Shown: positions 1 to 9,971, counted from the first letter of the stretch. The stretch is 64,000 nt of DNA from Colwellia sp. M166 (GCF_024585285.1 NZ_CP040755.1:1240001-1304000); one strand, 5' to 3'. Notes: generated from the sequence alone by a model not told the origin. Numbers and translations: made by a program.

Positions 1-503
1 TGCACTAAAGTAAATATTTCAGCACCAAACAATGTACCAAAGCCAAATAGTTCACGGAAAAAAGCAACAATCATTAACACAGCACCGTAGCCTAAGCCAT
101 TACCAATACCATCTAAAAAGCTAACGCCTGGCTTTTCTTTCATGGCAAAAGCTTCAGCACGGCCCATAACAATACAGTTAGTAATGATCAGTCCGATGAA
201 TACTGATAACTCTTTTGATAGTTGGTAAGAAAATGCTTTTAGCACTTGGTCAACTACAATTACCAAAGAAGCGATGATCGCCATTTGCACAATAATACGT
301 ACACTTGATGGGATTTGATTACGAATAAGTGAAATAAACAGATTCGAAAAGCCGGTTACTAACATAACGGCAACGGTCATAACCAAAGCGTTAGCAAGTG
401 AACTTGTTACTGCAAGCGCAGAACAAACACCAAGCACTTGTAAAGCAATAGGGTTATTATCAACAATAGGTCCAAATAGAACCTTTTTAGTATCGGTAGA
501 CAT
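1..503 (-). CDS. nqrD: Na+-translocating NADH:quinone reductase subunit D (partial, 3' end outside window)
   Basis: Integral membrane subunit of the sodium-pumping NADH:quinone oxidoreductase. The reading frame starts at the ATG complementary to 501-503 and stays open to base 1, so the C-terminus is missing. The visible part begins [20 protein letters not shown] and holds several hydrophobic helices (for example around [16 protein letters not shown] and [20 protein letters not shown]), as expected for NqrD, which with NqrE forms the inner-membrane core that holds an Fe-S centre. Its ATG overlaps the nqrC stop (TAATG), so translation is probably coupled. nqrE and nqrF should follow to the left of the window. 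Confidence 0.95.
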   Translation of the reverse strand, partial: MSTDTKKVLFGPIVDNNPIALQVLGVCSALAVTSSLANALVMTVAVMLVTGFSNLFISLIRNQIPSSVRIIVQMAIIASLVIVVDQVLKAFSYQLSKELSVFIGLIITNCIVMGRAEAFAMKEKPGVSFLDGIGNGLGYGAVLMIVAFFRELFGFGTLFGAEIFTLV

Positions 504-1273
504 TAGTTCAGTCCTCCAGCACGATAGTTAGTAATAAATGGGCCGTAACCTTCTTCACCTAACCAAAATCGTAGCGTACGCTCAACACCATTACTGGTTA
601 ATGTTGCACCAGATAAAGCGTCTACGCCGTGAATATCACCGGCTTTAGCACCACCTTTAACAATTCTAATGGCGACGTTGCCTTGCTCGTCAAACATTTT
701 TTTACCTGGCCATAAAGCTTTCCATCGAGGATTAAGTACTTCCGCACCTAAGCCAGGGGTTTCCTTAAGATCAGAGTAAATAACGCTTTTCACGGTATTC
801 ATATCAGCTTCTAGACCGATAAAACCATACATTAGATCCCAAAGACCAGAGCCAACAATAGGTAATACAATAGTTGATACGTTATCTTGCTCATCCTTCA
901 CTAAATAAACCACCGCTCTATTAGCTTGGCGATTTAAACCAGCGATATCATTTTCAGGCTTTGAGCTTTTAGCTTTATCACGCGCATCAGCACGCTCTTC
1001 AAAAGCAACAACATCACCTTCAACCACTTTACCGGTTGCAAGATCAATCATTTTAGCATCAACAAATTTTTCATAAGTAGCAACGATATCATTGCCTGCA
1101 AGTTCTAAAAGACCCGCAGTTTCAAGAATTTTAGTTTGCTTATCAAGCAACTTGTTTGCTGTTTGGAGAGGTTTTAAACCAACCGCAGAAACAGACACTA
1201 GTGCAGCACAAACTAAACAAACAATAAATACAAAACCAACTGTTTTGCCAAACGTTTCTTTATTACTAGACAT
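503..1273 (-). CDS. nqrC: Na+-translocating NADH:quinone reductase subunit C, covalent FMN subunit
   Basis: NqrC is anchored by one N-terminal helix (about residues 9-30) and carries a covalent FMN in its periplasmic domain. The flavinylation motif SGATLTS is present near the C-terminus; by family knowledge FMN is linked through a phosphoester to the Thr. I chose the ATG at 1273 ([16 protein letters not shown]), which gives 256 aa, the normal family length; a longer upstream frame only runs into nqrB. The gene overlaps nqrB by 8 bp upstream and nqrD by 3 bp downstream, a tight operon. Covalent FMN attachment needs the transferase ApbE, which is not in this window. Confidence 0.96.
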   Translation of the reverse strand: MSSNKETFGKTVGFVFIVCLVCAALVSVSAVGLKPLQTANKLLDKQTKILETAGLLELAGNDIVATYEKFVDAKMIDLATGKVVEGDVVAFEERADARDKAKSSKPENDIAGLNRQANRAVVYLVKDEQDNVSTIVLPIVGSGLWDLMYGFIGLEADMNTVKSVIYSDLKETPGLGAEVLNPRWKALWPGKKMFDEQGNVAIRIVKGGAKAGDIHGVDALSGATLTSNGVERTLRFWLGEEGYGPFITNYRAGGLN

Positions 1274-2468
1274 TGCGAGCAAGCCTCCGTTTGATGTTCC
1301 CTTGCACGACAAAGTAGTCGAAAAGAGGCGCAAATAAATTAGCGAATAAAATAGCTAACATCATGCCTTCAGGGAATGCTGGGTTAACAACACGTACTAA
1401 AACTACCATGACACCAACAAGCGCACCGAACCAGTATTTACCGGTATTAGTAAATGACGCCGACACGGGATCTGTTGCCATAAACATCATACCAAAGGCA
1501 AAACCACCGGTTACTAAGTGCCAATACCAAGGCATAGCGAACATAGCGTTCGTGTCACTGCCAATAGCATTAAATAGCATGGCGGTAATAACCATACCAG
1601 CAAAAACACCTAATACGATACGCCATGAAGCAATACCTTTATAAAGGATGTAGGCACCACCAAGTAAAATCATTGCTGTTGAAACTTCACCAACAGAGCC
1701 AGGAATATAACCCCAAAAAGCATTCCACCAGTCAGCACTCATCGTATAATCGTTTAAGCCTTGATTGGCAGCACTTAATGCCGTTGCACCAGAGAAACCA
1801 TCAGCAGCAACCCAAACAGCATCACCTGAGATTTCAGTCGGATAGGCAAAGAATAAAAACGCACGACCCGCTAATGCAGGATTTAAGAAGTTTTTACCTG
1901 TACCACCGAATACTTCTTTAGCAACTACAACACCAAAAGTAATACCAATAGCGGCCTGCCATAACGGAATGGTTGCAGGAAGGATTAAGGCAAAAAGAAT
2001 TGAACTAACAAAGAAACCTTCGTTAACTTCATGTTTACGAACAGTCGCAAACAGTACTTCCCAAAAACCACCAACAATAAATACTGTTGCATAAATAGGT
2101 AAGAAGAACATTGCGCCGTAAAGCATCATACTGAACCAACCAGATTCTGCCGATAAGCTACCGCCCAACATTTCAAATAAACCTACTTGCCAGGTATCAG
2201 GTAAAGCAAAACCTGCCGCTAATGCGTCAGTCGCTTGAAAACCTATATTGTACATACCCCAGAACATGGCAGGAAATACCGCTAGCCATACTGTGATCAT
2301 GATACGCTTTAGATCAATGCTGTCACGCACATGCGTGCGACCTTGGTTTACTTGGCCGGGGGTAAATAAACCCGTAGCTACCGCTTCATAAAGCGCATAC
2401 CAAGTTTCAAATTTACCGCCTTTTTCAAATTGCGGTTCAATATCTTCAAAAAACTTTTTCAAGCCCAT
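1266..2468 (-). CDS. nqrB: Na+-translocating NADH:quinone reductase subunit B
   Basis: Membrane subunit of 400 aa with about ten hydrophobic segments. It binds a second covalent FMN and riboflavin and lies on the sodium and electron path. The flavinylation motif SGATALS is visible in the middle of the protein (after AADGF). The N-terminus [19 protein letters not shown] and the full length match the family. Start is 2 bp after the nqrA stop and the end overlaps nqrC, so the genes are cotranscribed. Sodium-pumping respiration of this kind is typical of marine gammaproteobacteria. No irregularities seen. Confidence 0.97.
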   Translation of the reverse strand: MGLKKFFEDIEPQFEKGGKFETWYALYEAVATGLFTPGQVNQGRTHVRDSIDLKRIMITVWLAVFPAMFWGMYNIGFQATDALAAGFALPDTWQVGLFEMLGGSLSAESGWFSMMLYGAMFFLPIYATVFIVGGFWEVLFATVRKHEVNEGFFVSSILFALILPATIPLWQAAIGITFGVVVAKEVFGGTGKNFLNPALAGRAFLFFAYPTEISGDAVWVAADGFSGATALSAANQGLNDYTMSADWWNAFWGYIPGSVGEVSTAMILLGGAYILYKGIASWRIVLGVFAGMVITAMLFNAIGSDTNAMFAMPWYWHLVTGGFAFGMMFMATDPVSASFTNTGKYWFGALVGVMVVLVRVVNPAFPEGMMLAILFANLFAPLFDYFVVQGNIKRRLARNV

Positions 2469-2470
2469 GA

Positions 2471-3808
2471 CTAACCTTCCTTCTCAATTGTGGTTAGGCA
2501 ATCACGAAGGATCACGCCGTAGTCTGTTTTGCCTGGGCAAACAAACGTACATAAGGCTAAATCTTCTTCATCAAGCTCTAAGGCACCAAGCTGTTGCGCA
2601 CTGTCGGTATCACCGGCACATAAATCACGCAATAACATTGTTGGCAAAATATCTAACGGCATCACACGTTCAAAGTTACCAATAGGCACCATAGCGCGAG
2701 CACTACCATTAGTTGTTGTCGTCATATTGAACAACTTCTTCGGGAAGAAATGTGACATATACGCACGTGTAACCGAGAATTTATTCGGGCCTGGGTACAT
2801 ATAGCCAATAAATTCTTTTTCTCTGCCTTCAAGGATCAGAGACAATTGCGTGTGATAGCGACCTAAGTAACCATGAACACCGGAAGCCTCTGAGCCTAAT
2901 AATAAAGACCCAGAAACAACACGTAACTCACCATCAAGTTTTTCATTCGCCGTAATTTCGCTAGCATTTGCGCCTAAAACAGTACGAATTAAACGAGGGC
3001 TTTTCGCCGCCGGACCTGCTAAAGAAATAACACGATTGTTATCTAACTCACCGGTAGTAAATAACTTACCCATGGCGATAACGTCTTGATAGCCAGCGTG
3101 CCATGCAACCTTATCAGCACTAACAGGCTTCAAGAAATGCATATGCGTACCAACTAAACCAGCAGGATGCTTACCAGCAAATTCATTTACCTTAGTAGAT
3201 GAATTAACCGCAATATCACTTCCTGGTGCTTTGCTAACAAAAACTTCACCGCCAGTTAAGCGCGCTAGAATTGTTAAGCCGTTAATAAAGGCTTCACTTT
3301 GTTCAGCAATAATAACAGCAGGGTCAGCAGCTAAAGGATTAGTATCCATAGCACTGACGAATATCGCCATTGGCGTAGATGCTATCGCTGGAACTTTGCT
3401 AAATGGACGTGTACGTAACGCCGTCCACAAACCTGAATTAACCAGGTTTGCAACAACATCTTCACGCGCAATGGCATTAAGTTCTTGAGGAGCATAGCGA
3501 GTAAACGTTTCTTGCTCGTTACCATCAACTTCGATGACGACCGATTGCAATACGCGTTGTTCACCACGATTAATTTCTTTAACAACACCTGAAGCTTGAG
3601 CTGTGAATTTAACGCCAGGATTCTTTTTATCTTCAAAAAGTGCCTGACCTTTTTTAACGCTATCTCCAACCTTAACAAACATGGTTGGGCGCATACCCAC
3701 AAACTCTTCACCTAATGTTGCAACAGTTTTGATGGACGGACCATCATGGATTACCTGCTGGGGGGCACCTACTACAGGAACATCCAGACCTTTTTTTATT
3801 GTAATCAT
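2471..3808 (-). CDS. nqrA: Na+-translocating NADH:quinone reductase subunit A
   Basis: Peripheral cytoplasmic subunit, first gene of the nqr operon, linked in the family to quinone binding. The protein starts [18 protein letters not shown], the typical NqrA N-terminus, so I take the ATG at 3808 rather than an in-frame ATG four codons upstream; that gives 445 aa, the usual length. The C-terminal part has Cys-containing stretches ([13 protein letters not shown]). About 390 bp of non-coding DNA upstream, before the IS element, should hold the operon promoter. No frameshift or missing segment is visible. Confidence 0.97.
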   Translation of the reverse strand: MITIKKGLDVPVVGAPQQVIHDGPSIKTVATLGEEFVGMRPTMFVKVGDSVKKGQALFEDKKNPGVKFTAQASGVVKEINRGEQRVLQSVVIEVDGNEQETFTRYAPQELNAIAREDVVANLVNSGLWTALRTRPFSKVPAIASTPMAIFVSAMDTNPLAADPAVIIAEQSEAFINGLTILARLTGGEVFVSKAPGSDIAVNSSTKVNEFAGKHPAGLVGTHMHFLKPVSADKVAWHAGYQDVIAMGKLFTTGELDNNRVISLAGPAAKSPRLIRTVLGANASEITANEKLDGELRVVSGSLLLGSEASGVHGYLGRYHTQLSLILEGREKEFIGYMYPGPNKFSVTRAYMSHFFPKKLFNMTTTTNGSARAMVPIGNFERVMPLDILPTMLLRDLCAGDTDSAQQLGALELDEEDLALCTFVCPGKTDYGVILRDCLTTIEKEG

Positions 3809-4195
3809 AAACACTTGCACTACTTTTGATGGGAGTAATCAAAATCAATTTTCTAGTTATTTAACTACTTCAATTTTTGCCATAAATCACAGTAATTGAA
3901 GTAGTTAACTAACATAAGCATCGATTTCAGTGTATTTCAGCAAAGTCTTAATTTACCTTTGATAAATTAAGGTTCACCGGCTCTAGTTAAAATTTCTGGC
4001 GCGATTCTAGCACAAAACGATATTTTGATTCTATCTATAGCGCGACAATAAATAACAATTTAGTCGAATAATCTTTATTTCAGGCAATAATAGCGAAAAA
4101 TTTTCTTTTATAGCAAAACTTTCTACTATTCAGTAGAGAAAATCATAAAGTTTTGGCGATTTTTCTTTCGCGTACCAAGCTCATAAAATTAATTA
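3809..4195 (-). promoter_or_regulatory. nqr upstream region with a nested hairpin
   Basis: Non-coding, AT-rich stretch between nqrA and the IS element; it must contain the nqr promoter on the minus strand, but I cannot single out a convincing -35/-10 pair. A nested inverted repeat lies at 4115-4154: outer arms AAAACTTT and AAAGTTTT, inner arms CTACT and AGTAG. It could be an old terminator or a protein-binding site. No gene seen. Confidence 0.4.
4190..4195. repeat. Target-site duplication TAATTA, left copy
   Basis: TAATTA directly abuts the left end of the IS982 element and is repeated directly after its right end. The 6-bp length is within the range known for the family. Chance similarity is possible because the surroundings are AT-rich. 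Confidence 0.7.
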
Positions 4196-4213
4196 ACCTC
4201 AGATCGGGTTAAG
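4196..4213 (+). repeat. IS982 left terminal inverted repeat
   Basis: 18 bases starting ACCTCAG, matching the reverse complement of 5177-5194 at 16 of 18 positions. The transposase stop codon (4209-4211) lies inside this repeat. Confidence 0.88.
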
Positions 4214-5094
4214 CCCTAACCATAGCATTCTTCTCTACGTCACTAATATTAAGGGTTGGCTTATTTTCTTTAAGGCAATAAGCCACTAAACCTGCCAGTA
4301 AATTCAACATAAAACTATTAGGGCTACGATGACGCGAATGCTCTATTTGAGATATATTCTTCAATTGATCATTTATCGTTTCAATAATAAACCGTCTAGA
4401 TAACATTGCTCTATCCCATAACGACATAGCTTTGGCTTTCATATTACGGCGCACGGTTGTTATCAAATCAACTCCTTTTTCCTTCAAACCAACTGTTAAT
4501 TTTTTTGCTTATATAGCCTTTATCTGCATATAACTTCCCTTTTAAGTTTTTAGCTAAGGCTAATACGGGCTTTGTGTCGTGAACATTGCCAGTAGTTAAT
4601 TTAGCCTCAACTATTTCACCTCTAAAGTTAGTGACTAAATGTAGTTTGAACCCATAAAACCAACCCATTGTTCCTTTGCCCCGTTCGGCTATACCGTCAA
4701 ATGTTTTATGTCTAGGAATTCTTAAGTTATGGCATACTTTTATGCTTGTAGAGTCAATAAACTCAATACCTGTAGACTCACCTTTAAGTATTGAAAAGTA
4801 GCTAGAAAGTGGAACGACCGCTTTAGGCATCACTTCTAAAAATCGAGTGTAGCTCAATAAGCTAGGGAAATGTGAACGATAAAACTTAGCAATATAACCT
4901 TTATAATAATTTTTAAAGTCGCGATGATTTGATGTATGAAAAGCAATTAATATAGTGATTATCTCACTCATAGCCATACGGCATGGACGATTTCGCTTGA
5001 TACTTCCATCAGCAATTAATTGTTTCTCCCATTGTGGGATAAATACGCGACAAAAATCATCGACATCACAGAATATTTCAACTAGTTTATTCAT
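4209..5094 (-). pseudogene. IS982-family transposase, frameshifted at an A7 run
   Basis: DDE transposase of the IS982 family (DDE_Tnp_1-like). The first frame runs from ATG at 5094 (MNKLVEIFCDVDDFCRV) to a stop at 4468 and holds the first catalytic Asp (IEFIDSTSIK) and the second (LYADKGYIS). The second frame, ending at 4209, holds the catalytic Glu (FIIETINDQLKN). The two join if one A is removed from the run of seven As at about 4500-4506: then GYISKK continues as LTVGLKEKGVDLITT, the expected family sequence. All three catalytic residues survive. This can be a true inactivating insertion, a sequencing error, or a site of transcriptional slippage that restores a minority of full-length protein. 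Confidence 0.88.
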
Positions 5095-5176
5095 GCCCGT
5101 TCCTTATTATCTTTCTGTTTTTTCTTGGTCGAAAGATCGGATCGTGGAACGGGCACTTAGTTCAATTTAATTAATT

Positions 5177-5194
5177 CTTATCCCGAGCTGAGGT
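5177..5194 (-). repeat. IS982 right terminal inverted repeat
   Basis: Reverse complement reads ACCTCAGCTCGGGATAAG, paired with 4196-4213. Confidence 0.88.
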
Positions 5195-5200
5195 TAATTA
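5195..5200. repeat. Target-site duplication TAATTA, right copy
   Basis: Second copy of TAATTA, directly outside the right end of the IS982 element. Confidence 0.7.
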
Positions 5201-5228
5201 ACCGTCTATATAACGTACTTTGAATATT

Positions 5229-5257
5229 AAAAAAACCGACGATTGGTCGGTTTTTTT
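5229..5257 (-). terminator. Rho-independent terminator after fabV
   Basis: Stem ACCGAC / GTCGGT with a short loop, flanked by seven As on one side and seven Ts on the other, so it can act in both directions. It lies about 75 bp after the fabV stop. Confidence 0.85.
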
Positions 5258-5330
5258 AATAATATCTGTCAATCAATGTCTCTGTAATGAGCAGTGATTA
5301 TCATAAGATTAAGCTAATACCTGTAGCATA

Positions 5331-6521
5331 TTAAAGTAAGTTATTGATCACAATTTCAGGGCTAATGTCTGACTCATAGTCAACACCTGCAACGCTAAAG
5401 CCGAATAATTTTAAAAATTCTTGATGGTAGCCAACGTAATCGGTAAGTTGATCAATCGTATCGCTATCGACCGTATTCCAGATATCCGTAACACGTTTTT
5501 GCACACTATCTTCAAGCTCTTTATTGTTTTGACGCAAGCGTCCTGCTTCATCAATAACTGGGTTTTCACCGTAGATATTATCTCTGAATAAGCCTTGAAT
5601 TTGTTCAATACAGCCTTCGTAAGTTCCATCAGCCTTCATCACTTTAAACATCGCTGAAATATATAACGGCATAATTGGAATGGCTGAACTGGCTTGCGTT
5701 ACTACCGCATTAAGTGAGGTAACATAAGCTTCACCTTTAATATCAGCGGTTGAAGTTTTGATGGCCGTTGAAGCACGATCTAAGTCTTCTTTCGCGCGAC
5801 CAATGGTTGCATGTCCGTAGATAGGCCAAGTTAATTCTTTGCCAATATAGGTATAAGCTACAGTTTTGAAACCCTTAGCTAATACACCTGCATCACTAAG
5901 TGCTTTAATCCAAAGCTCCCAGTCAGCGCCACCCATAACATCTATGGTACCTTGTATTTCTTCTTCTGAAGCCGCTTCCACTGACACTGAGTCAATAATA
6001 CGTTTAGAGGTATTTAAATTTTTCGTGGTAACACTTTCACCAATAGGTTTTAGTGTTGAAGAATAGATCTCACCGGTGTCAGGATCTGTACGGCGTGGTG
6101 AGGCTAAGCTATAAACAATCAGGTCAATTTCACCTAACTCAGCTTTAATCGTTTCAATCGCTTTAGCTTTAATTTCATGAGAAAAAGCATCGCCATTGAT
6201 ATTTTTTGACCATAAACCGGCTTCTTCTGCCGCCGCTTGAAAGGCTGCTGTGTTGTACCAACCCGCTGAGGCGGTTTTCTTTTCCGTAGGCGGCTTTTCA
6301 AAGAAAATACCCAATGTTTTAGCTTCATTACCAAAAGCGGCAGTAATTCGAGATGACAAGCCATACCCTGTCGAAGCACCAATAACCAGAACATTTTTTG
6401 GTTTAGTACTCGCTTGAGGCTGACTTTTAACGTAAGCAATTTGCTCATTAACATGTGCAGCACAACCGGCAGGGTGAGCATTTGTACAAATAAAACCACG
6501 AATTTTTGGCTTAATAACCAT
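5331..6521 (-). CDS. fabV: Enoyl-[acyl-carrier-protein] reductase (NADH), FabV type
   Basis: Catalyses the last reductive step of each fatty-acid elongation cycle. The protein has 396 aa, the usual FabV length. It has the N-terminal MVIKPKIRGFICTNAHPAGC, the dinucleotide-binding stretch VLVIGASTGYGLSSR, and the FabV catalytic pair Y-x8-K (YGHATIGRAK) preceded by ELTWPI. A purine-rich RBS (AAGAAGG) lies a few bases upstream of the ATG at 6521. It stands alone, with its own terminator downstream. FabV enzymes are known for low sensitivity to triclosan. No fabI is visible in this window. Confidence 0.97.
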   Translation of the reverse strand: MVIKPKIRGFICTNAHPAGCAAHVNEQIAYVKSQPQASTKPKNVLVIGASTGYGLSSRITAAFGNEAKTLGIFFEKPPTEKKTASAGWYNTAAFQAAAEEAGLWSKNINGDAFSHEIKAKAIETIKAELGEIDLIVYSLASPRRTDPDTGEIYSSTLKPIGESVTTKNLNTSKRIIDSVSVEAASEEEIQGTIDVMGGADWELWIKALSDAGVLAKGFKTVAYTYIGKELTWPIYGHATIGRAKEDLDRASTAIKTSTADIKGEAYVTSLNAVVTQASSAIPIMPLYISAMFKVMKADGTYEGCIEQIQGLFRDNIYGENPVIDEAGRLRQNNKELEDSVQKRVTDIWNTVDSDTIDQLTDYVGYHQEFLKLFGFSVAGVDYESDISPEIVINNLL

Positions 6522-7028
6522 AACTATACCTTCTTAACGTCACTCTGTAATAATGATAACTAGCAACACTCAATAACCGTATCGTAGTAACAGATTATGT
6601 AAAGCAACAATTTGAGTTTAAAAATACTTAATTAAAATTAATCAAGCTTAAATTTACTGTTTAAATATAAAGTCTGCATATAATTTTGCCGACTAGTTTA
6701 CTCTTGCTTTACCTTTTATGAGGTGCGACCAGTAACAATATCCGACAGTATTGGTTAATATTTATAAAATATTACCGGTTTTAGTCAGTTTTTTGCAAAA
6801 TTAATCTCTTACCTTTACCATAAAAGTTAACATTTCTATTATTTATTACTATCCGTAAAAGTTCTAACAGCTTTTATTTAATCAAAACTGAGCTCTTAGC
6901 TTAATGTTTTTCAACACGCATTTTTATGAATATTGTATTATGTAAAAATTGACGTATTTATCACTTCAGTCATCAAACTAACGGCTGAAGTGAAATAACG
7001 GATGGCTTCCCAAGGGTGTGGGAATAAT
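6522..7028. other. Intergenic region between fabV and bolA
   Basis: About 500 bp without a convincing gene. It should contain the fabV promoter. Near its right end, arms TCACTTCAG (6961-6969) and CTGAAGTGA (6985-6993) form a 9-bp inverted repeat with a 15-base loop, about 35 bp downstream of the bolA stop. This may be its terminator, although the T-run is poor. Confidence 0.4.
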
Positions 7029-7352
7029 TTAGCTTATTTTTTTACTGCCACCTAAACACTTAGGTGAAAGCGGCGTATTCTCAGCATAATAAGTTTTCCA
7101 TTCCTTTTCAGTATAGGTATGTAGCGCTAAGGCGTGAATACTATCAGCAAGCTCTGTCGCTAATAGGGCATTAATTGCACGGTGGCGCTTAATTAAGCGT
7201 TCACCTTCAAAGTCTTGCGAAACGATAATAACTTTAAAATGCGATTCACTGCCCGGTGCAACATTATGTTGATGACTTTCATTTATTACGTCGAGGTGAA
7301 GTGGTGAGAAAGCAGACAGTAATTTTTCTTCGATAACAGCTTCTATTGTCAT
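7029..7352 (-). CDS. bolA: BolA family protein
   Basis: Small BolA/IbaG-type protein of 107 aa. BolA proteins act with monothiol glutaredoxins in iron-sulphur trafficking and in some bacteria as morphology or stationary-phase regulators. The family core is visible: SHFKVIIVSQDFEGERLIKR followed by HRAINALLATEL and IHALALHTYTEKEW, a class II KH-like fold. I chose ATG 7352 (MTIEAVIEEKLL), preceded by AGGGAA at good spacing. The C-terminus LGGSKKIS is normal for gammaproteobacterial BolA. It is a single gene, with a possible hairpin downstream. Confidence 0.92.
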   Translation of the reverse strand: MTIEAVIEEKLLSAFSPLHLDVINESHQHNVAPGSESHFKVIIVSQDFEGERLIKRHRAINALLATELADSIHALALHTYTEKEWKTYYAENTPLSPKCLGGSKKIS

Positions 7353-7489
7353 ATTATTTTCCCTAAGATTGATCGAGTTATAGATCATCTTTAATTTTAG
7401 TCGTTGCCAGTAATTATGCCATCTATCTAGACGGCTGACAGCGTTATTTTTAATATTTTTATCTTCTAATTATGGCTAAAAAAGTGACT

Positions 7490-8100
7490 TTAGCGCGTTA
7501 TCTTTCGAAAAGTTAAGTTAATCCGCGGCATTATTATTCGAGTTCTTTTTGGTACACAGTGTTGCCAGTAGTTTTGTGTCTCGCCTTGCATGATCAGCAA
7601 ACTATCTGAATCAAGAATAAGGTTTTTTTCTCTTGAGTTTTAATATGCTTTAACTGAAAGTCACGCTTTGCACCAAAAGATAATGAGGCGATTACCGGCA
7701 TTTTACCTAGCTCAGGCTCATTATCACTATACCAGCCAACACTATCATGTTGGTTACGATACATATTCGCTAACACCGCATTAAAGTTATGCTGGCAATA
7801 ATCACTAACCTTTGCTTTTAAGGATAATAAACTCGCTGTCCATGGCTTAGCTATCAAGGTCATATTTGAATAACGATAATGTAAGTTATGATCACCATAC
7901 CAAGCTTGCAGCCGAGGTATTTTCATGATGTTACCAAACATTCGAATATCATCCTGTCGCCAAGCTACTGTTTGCGCTAACTGATGAAAAAGTTTGTATA
8001 CTTCATCTTTAGCATAAAAATTTTCAATATAAGTAATATCAGCGTCAGGTAAAAGTATTTTCAAACCAATAAGCTCCTTATTCATCACTTTGCCACTCAC
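7490..8100 (-). pseudogene. alkB: AlkB-family 2-oxoglutarate/Fe(II) dioxygenase, frameshifted and with a changed iron ligand
   Basis: AlkB-like DNA repair oxygenase (ALKBH2/3-like branch), which in the family demethylates alkylated bases. The first frame (8100 to 7594) covers most of the fold, including MYRNQHDSVGW and PVIASLSFGAKRDF. It then breaks at seven As (7623-7629); with one more A it continues for about 45 residues: LILDSDSLLIMQGETQNYWQ, then HCVPK and RINLTFRKITR, ending at 7490. That tail holds the second iron His and the 2-oxoglutarate Arg. The HxD iron motif is expected as W-H-S-D, but here reads W-Y-S-D, a His-to-Tyr change. Two independent lesions suggest a decaying gene, unless the frameshift is a sequencing error. 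Confidence 0.82.
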
Positions 8101-8204
8101 TCGCTCTGTTTTAATCGCATTATCTCGATAAAACCTGCAATTAACTGGCCCACAATGATAAACTTTGTCACAATATCAGCCACGCCAACTAAGTATTTAT
8201 CGCT

Positions 8205-9344
8205 ATGATCAGCCCTTTTATAATCAATGACAAAAACCTTTTCCTCGATCGATTCCCAACCGGACAAGTGAACCGTAGTTTACAGGCTTGGGATGCCGCA
8301 GATGAATATCTGCTGAATTACTTAGAACAAGAGCAGTTAACATCCGCTAAACATAAAATCTTAATATTTAATGATAGTTTTGGCGCTTTAAGCTGCAACT
8401 TAGCTCAACATCAACTTTATTGCGTTAACGACTCATTTTTAAGCCACCAAGGTATTGAGTATAATTTTCAGCAAAATGGCATATCAAATGAAAACCTAAC
8501 CTTACTAACAAGCTTAGACGATTTGCCTTCAGACATCAGTATCGTGTTGTTCAAAATTCCTAAAAGCAAAACATTGTTATGTTATCAATTAAGTCAAATT
8601 AAGCAGCAACTCTCCCAAGAAGTAATATTCATTGCCGCTGATCGCGCAAAAGAAATTCATAGTTCAACACTGAAGCTATTTGAAAATTATTTAGGCACGA
8701 CCAAAACTTCACTAGCGGTAAAGAAAGCGCGTTTAGTGTTTAGTCAATTAGATAATGAAAAAGCGTTATTGGCCTCTTCTCTTAGCTCATGGCCATTAGA
8801 GAACACAGAGTTTACCATTAATAATCACACCAACGTTTACGCCAGAGAAAAGCTTGATATTGGTGCGCGCTATTTTATGCAAAACCTGCCTGACGTTGCA
8901 GCAGGTGCTCAAGTTATTGATCTTGGTTGTGGTAATGGCGTCATTGGCTTACAAGTATTATCAAAACAGCCGACTGCAAATATGCTCTTTATTGATGAAT
9001 CTTACATGGCAATTGCATCAGCCAAACTAAACCTGACGAAAAACTTACCCTCAACCCTTGAGCAATGTCAGTTTCAAATAAATGACTGTTTAACCAGTGT
9101 TGAGGGCGGTAGCGTCGATGTTATTTTATGCAATCCACCATTTCATCAACAAACCGCCACCACAGATCATATCGCTTGGCAGATGTTTAAAGACAGCCAT
9201 AGAGTCTTGAAAAAAGGGGGCGAGTTGCGCATTATTGGTAATCGTCAGCTTGGCTATCATATAAAATTAAAACGCATTTTTGGCAATGAAAAACTTGTCG
9301 CGAGTAATGACAAGTTTGTCACCATTTCAGCTATAAAACGTTAA
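8205..9344 (+). CDS. rlmG: 23S rRNA (guanine-N2) methyltransferase RlmG
   Basis: RlmG methylates G1835 (E. coli numbering) of 23S rRNA using S-adenosylmethionine. The 379-aa protein has an N-terminal degenerate methyltransferase domain and a C-terminal catalytic one. Visible motifs are VYAREKLDIGARYFMQNLP, the SAM-binding VIDLGCGNGVIGL at about residues 240-252, and the catalytic NPPF (CNPPFHQ) typical of N2-guanine methyltransferases. It is divergent from alkB and followed 19 bp later by the YajG-like lipoprotein. Confidence 0.93.
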   Translation: MISPFIINDKNLFLDRFPTGQVNRSLQAWDAADEYLLNYLEQEQLTSAKHKILIFNDSFGALSCNLAQHQLYCVNDSFLSHQGIEYNFQQNGISNENLTLLTSLDDLPSDISIVLFKIPKSKTLLCYQLSQIKQQLSQEVIFIAADRAKEIHSSTLKLFENYLGTTKTSLAVKKARLVFSQLDNEKALLASSLSSWPLENTEFTINNHTNVYAREKLDIGARYFMQNLPDVAAGAQVIDLGCGNGVIGLQVLSKQPTANMLFIDESYMAIASAKLNLTKNLPSTLEQCQFQINDCLTSVEGGSVDVILCNPPFHQQTATTDHIAWQMFKDSHRVLKKGGELRIIGNRQLGYHIKLKRIFGNEKLVASNDKFVTISAIKR

Positions 9345-9363
9345 TTTACTTTAAGAGTATCAT

Positions 9364-9936
9364 ATGAAATCATCAATAATTAAGTTCTTACTTTTCAGTT
9401 CAACTACAGTATTTCTGCTTGCCTGTAGCACAGCAATTAAACATGTCATTGTTAGTCCTGAGCTCAGTACCGGTATCAGTGATGTTTACCAACAAAAACA
9501 GGTGCAATTACGTTTTACCGACTTACGTCGCTCAAACCACATTGTACAAATTCTCCGCCTTGATGAGCCAGCACAGTTATATTCTTCTCAACAGCCCATA
9601 GTGGATATTGTCGAACAATCACTGACGTCAGCGTTAAAAGCTAACGGTTTACAAGTAACGTCATTGGCAGCAAATAAAATTGAAGTAATCATTGATAATG
9701 CTTTAATTAATGTTCAGCAAGAACTATTGAAATATAGTGCCAATAATCAAATGGACTTTCGTGTTGTTATCAACAATGCCAGCGGCACGTTAACAAAATC
9801 ATTTAAAATAATCGGCAAAAGTAACGGACCATTAAAAGCTGATATTGCCGTACTAGAACGAGACTTTAATCAGCAACTAGCAAAACTATTAACACAGATA
9901 GTCCGAAATCAAGAAATACAAGAGTTTGTTAAATAA
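9364..9936 (+). CDS. YajG-family lipoprotein
   Basis: A 190-aa predicted lipoprotein: hydrophobic N-terminus with lipobox LLAC (Cys about residue 21), then Ser/Thr after the Cys, which favours outer-membrane sorting. The body (VIVSPEL, VQLRFTDLRRSNHIVQI, a long helix with VEQSLTSALKANGLQV) fits the YajG family, whose function is unknown. In E. coli yajG is next to ampG; here ampG follows further downstream, after a cyclophilin gene and a gap, which supports the assignment. Confidence 0.85.
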   Translation: MKSSIIKFLLFSSTTVFLLACSTAIKHVIVSPELSTGISDVYQQKQVQLRFTDLRRSNHIVQILRLDEPAQLYSSQQPIVDIVEQSLTSALKANGLQVTSLAANKIEVIIDNALINVQQELLKYSANNQMDFRVVINNASGTLTKSFKIIGKSNGPLKADIAVLERDFNQQLAKLLTQIVRNQEIQEFVK

Positions 9937-9971
9937 ATAATCACTAGAGCATTAATTTTGAGATAACCACA

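Larger units (their letters stand above)
4196..5194 (-). mobile_element. IS982-family insertion sequence, 999 bp
   Basis: A complete element. It has 18-bp terminal inverted repeats (ACCTCAGATCGGGTTAAG at the left; ACCTCAGCTCGGGATAAG reading in from the right, 16 of 18 identical) that begin with ACC as in IS982. The single transposase gene on the minus strand has the IS982 layout. The element is flanked on both sides by TAATTA (4190-4195 and 5195-5200), a plausible target duplication, although the target is AT-rich and partly palindromic. It sits between the nqr promoter and the fabV terminator and interrupts no gene. Intact ends and duplication point to a fairly recent insertion. Confidence 0.9.

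Noticed and set aside
3382..3711. A 109-codon minus-strand frame inside nqrA
   Set aside because: It is an alternative frame of a full-length, well-conserved gene, with no RBS and a composition of a shadow frame.
5411..5629. A minus-strand frame within fabV
   Set aside because: Overlaps the FabV frame entirely and shows no protein-like features.
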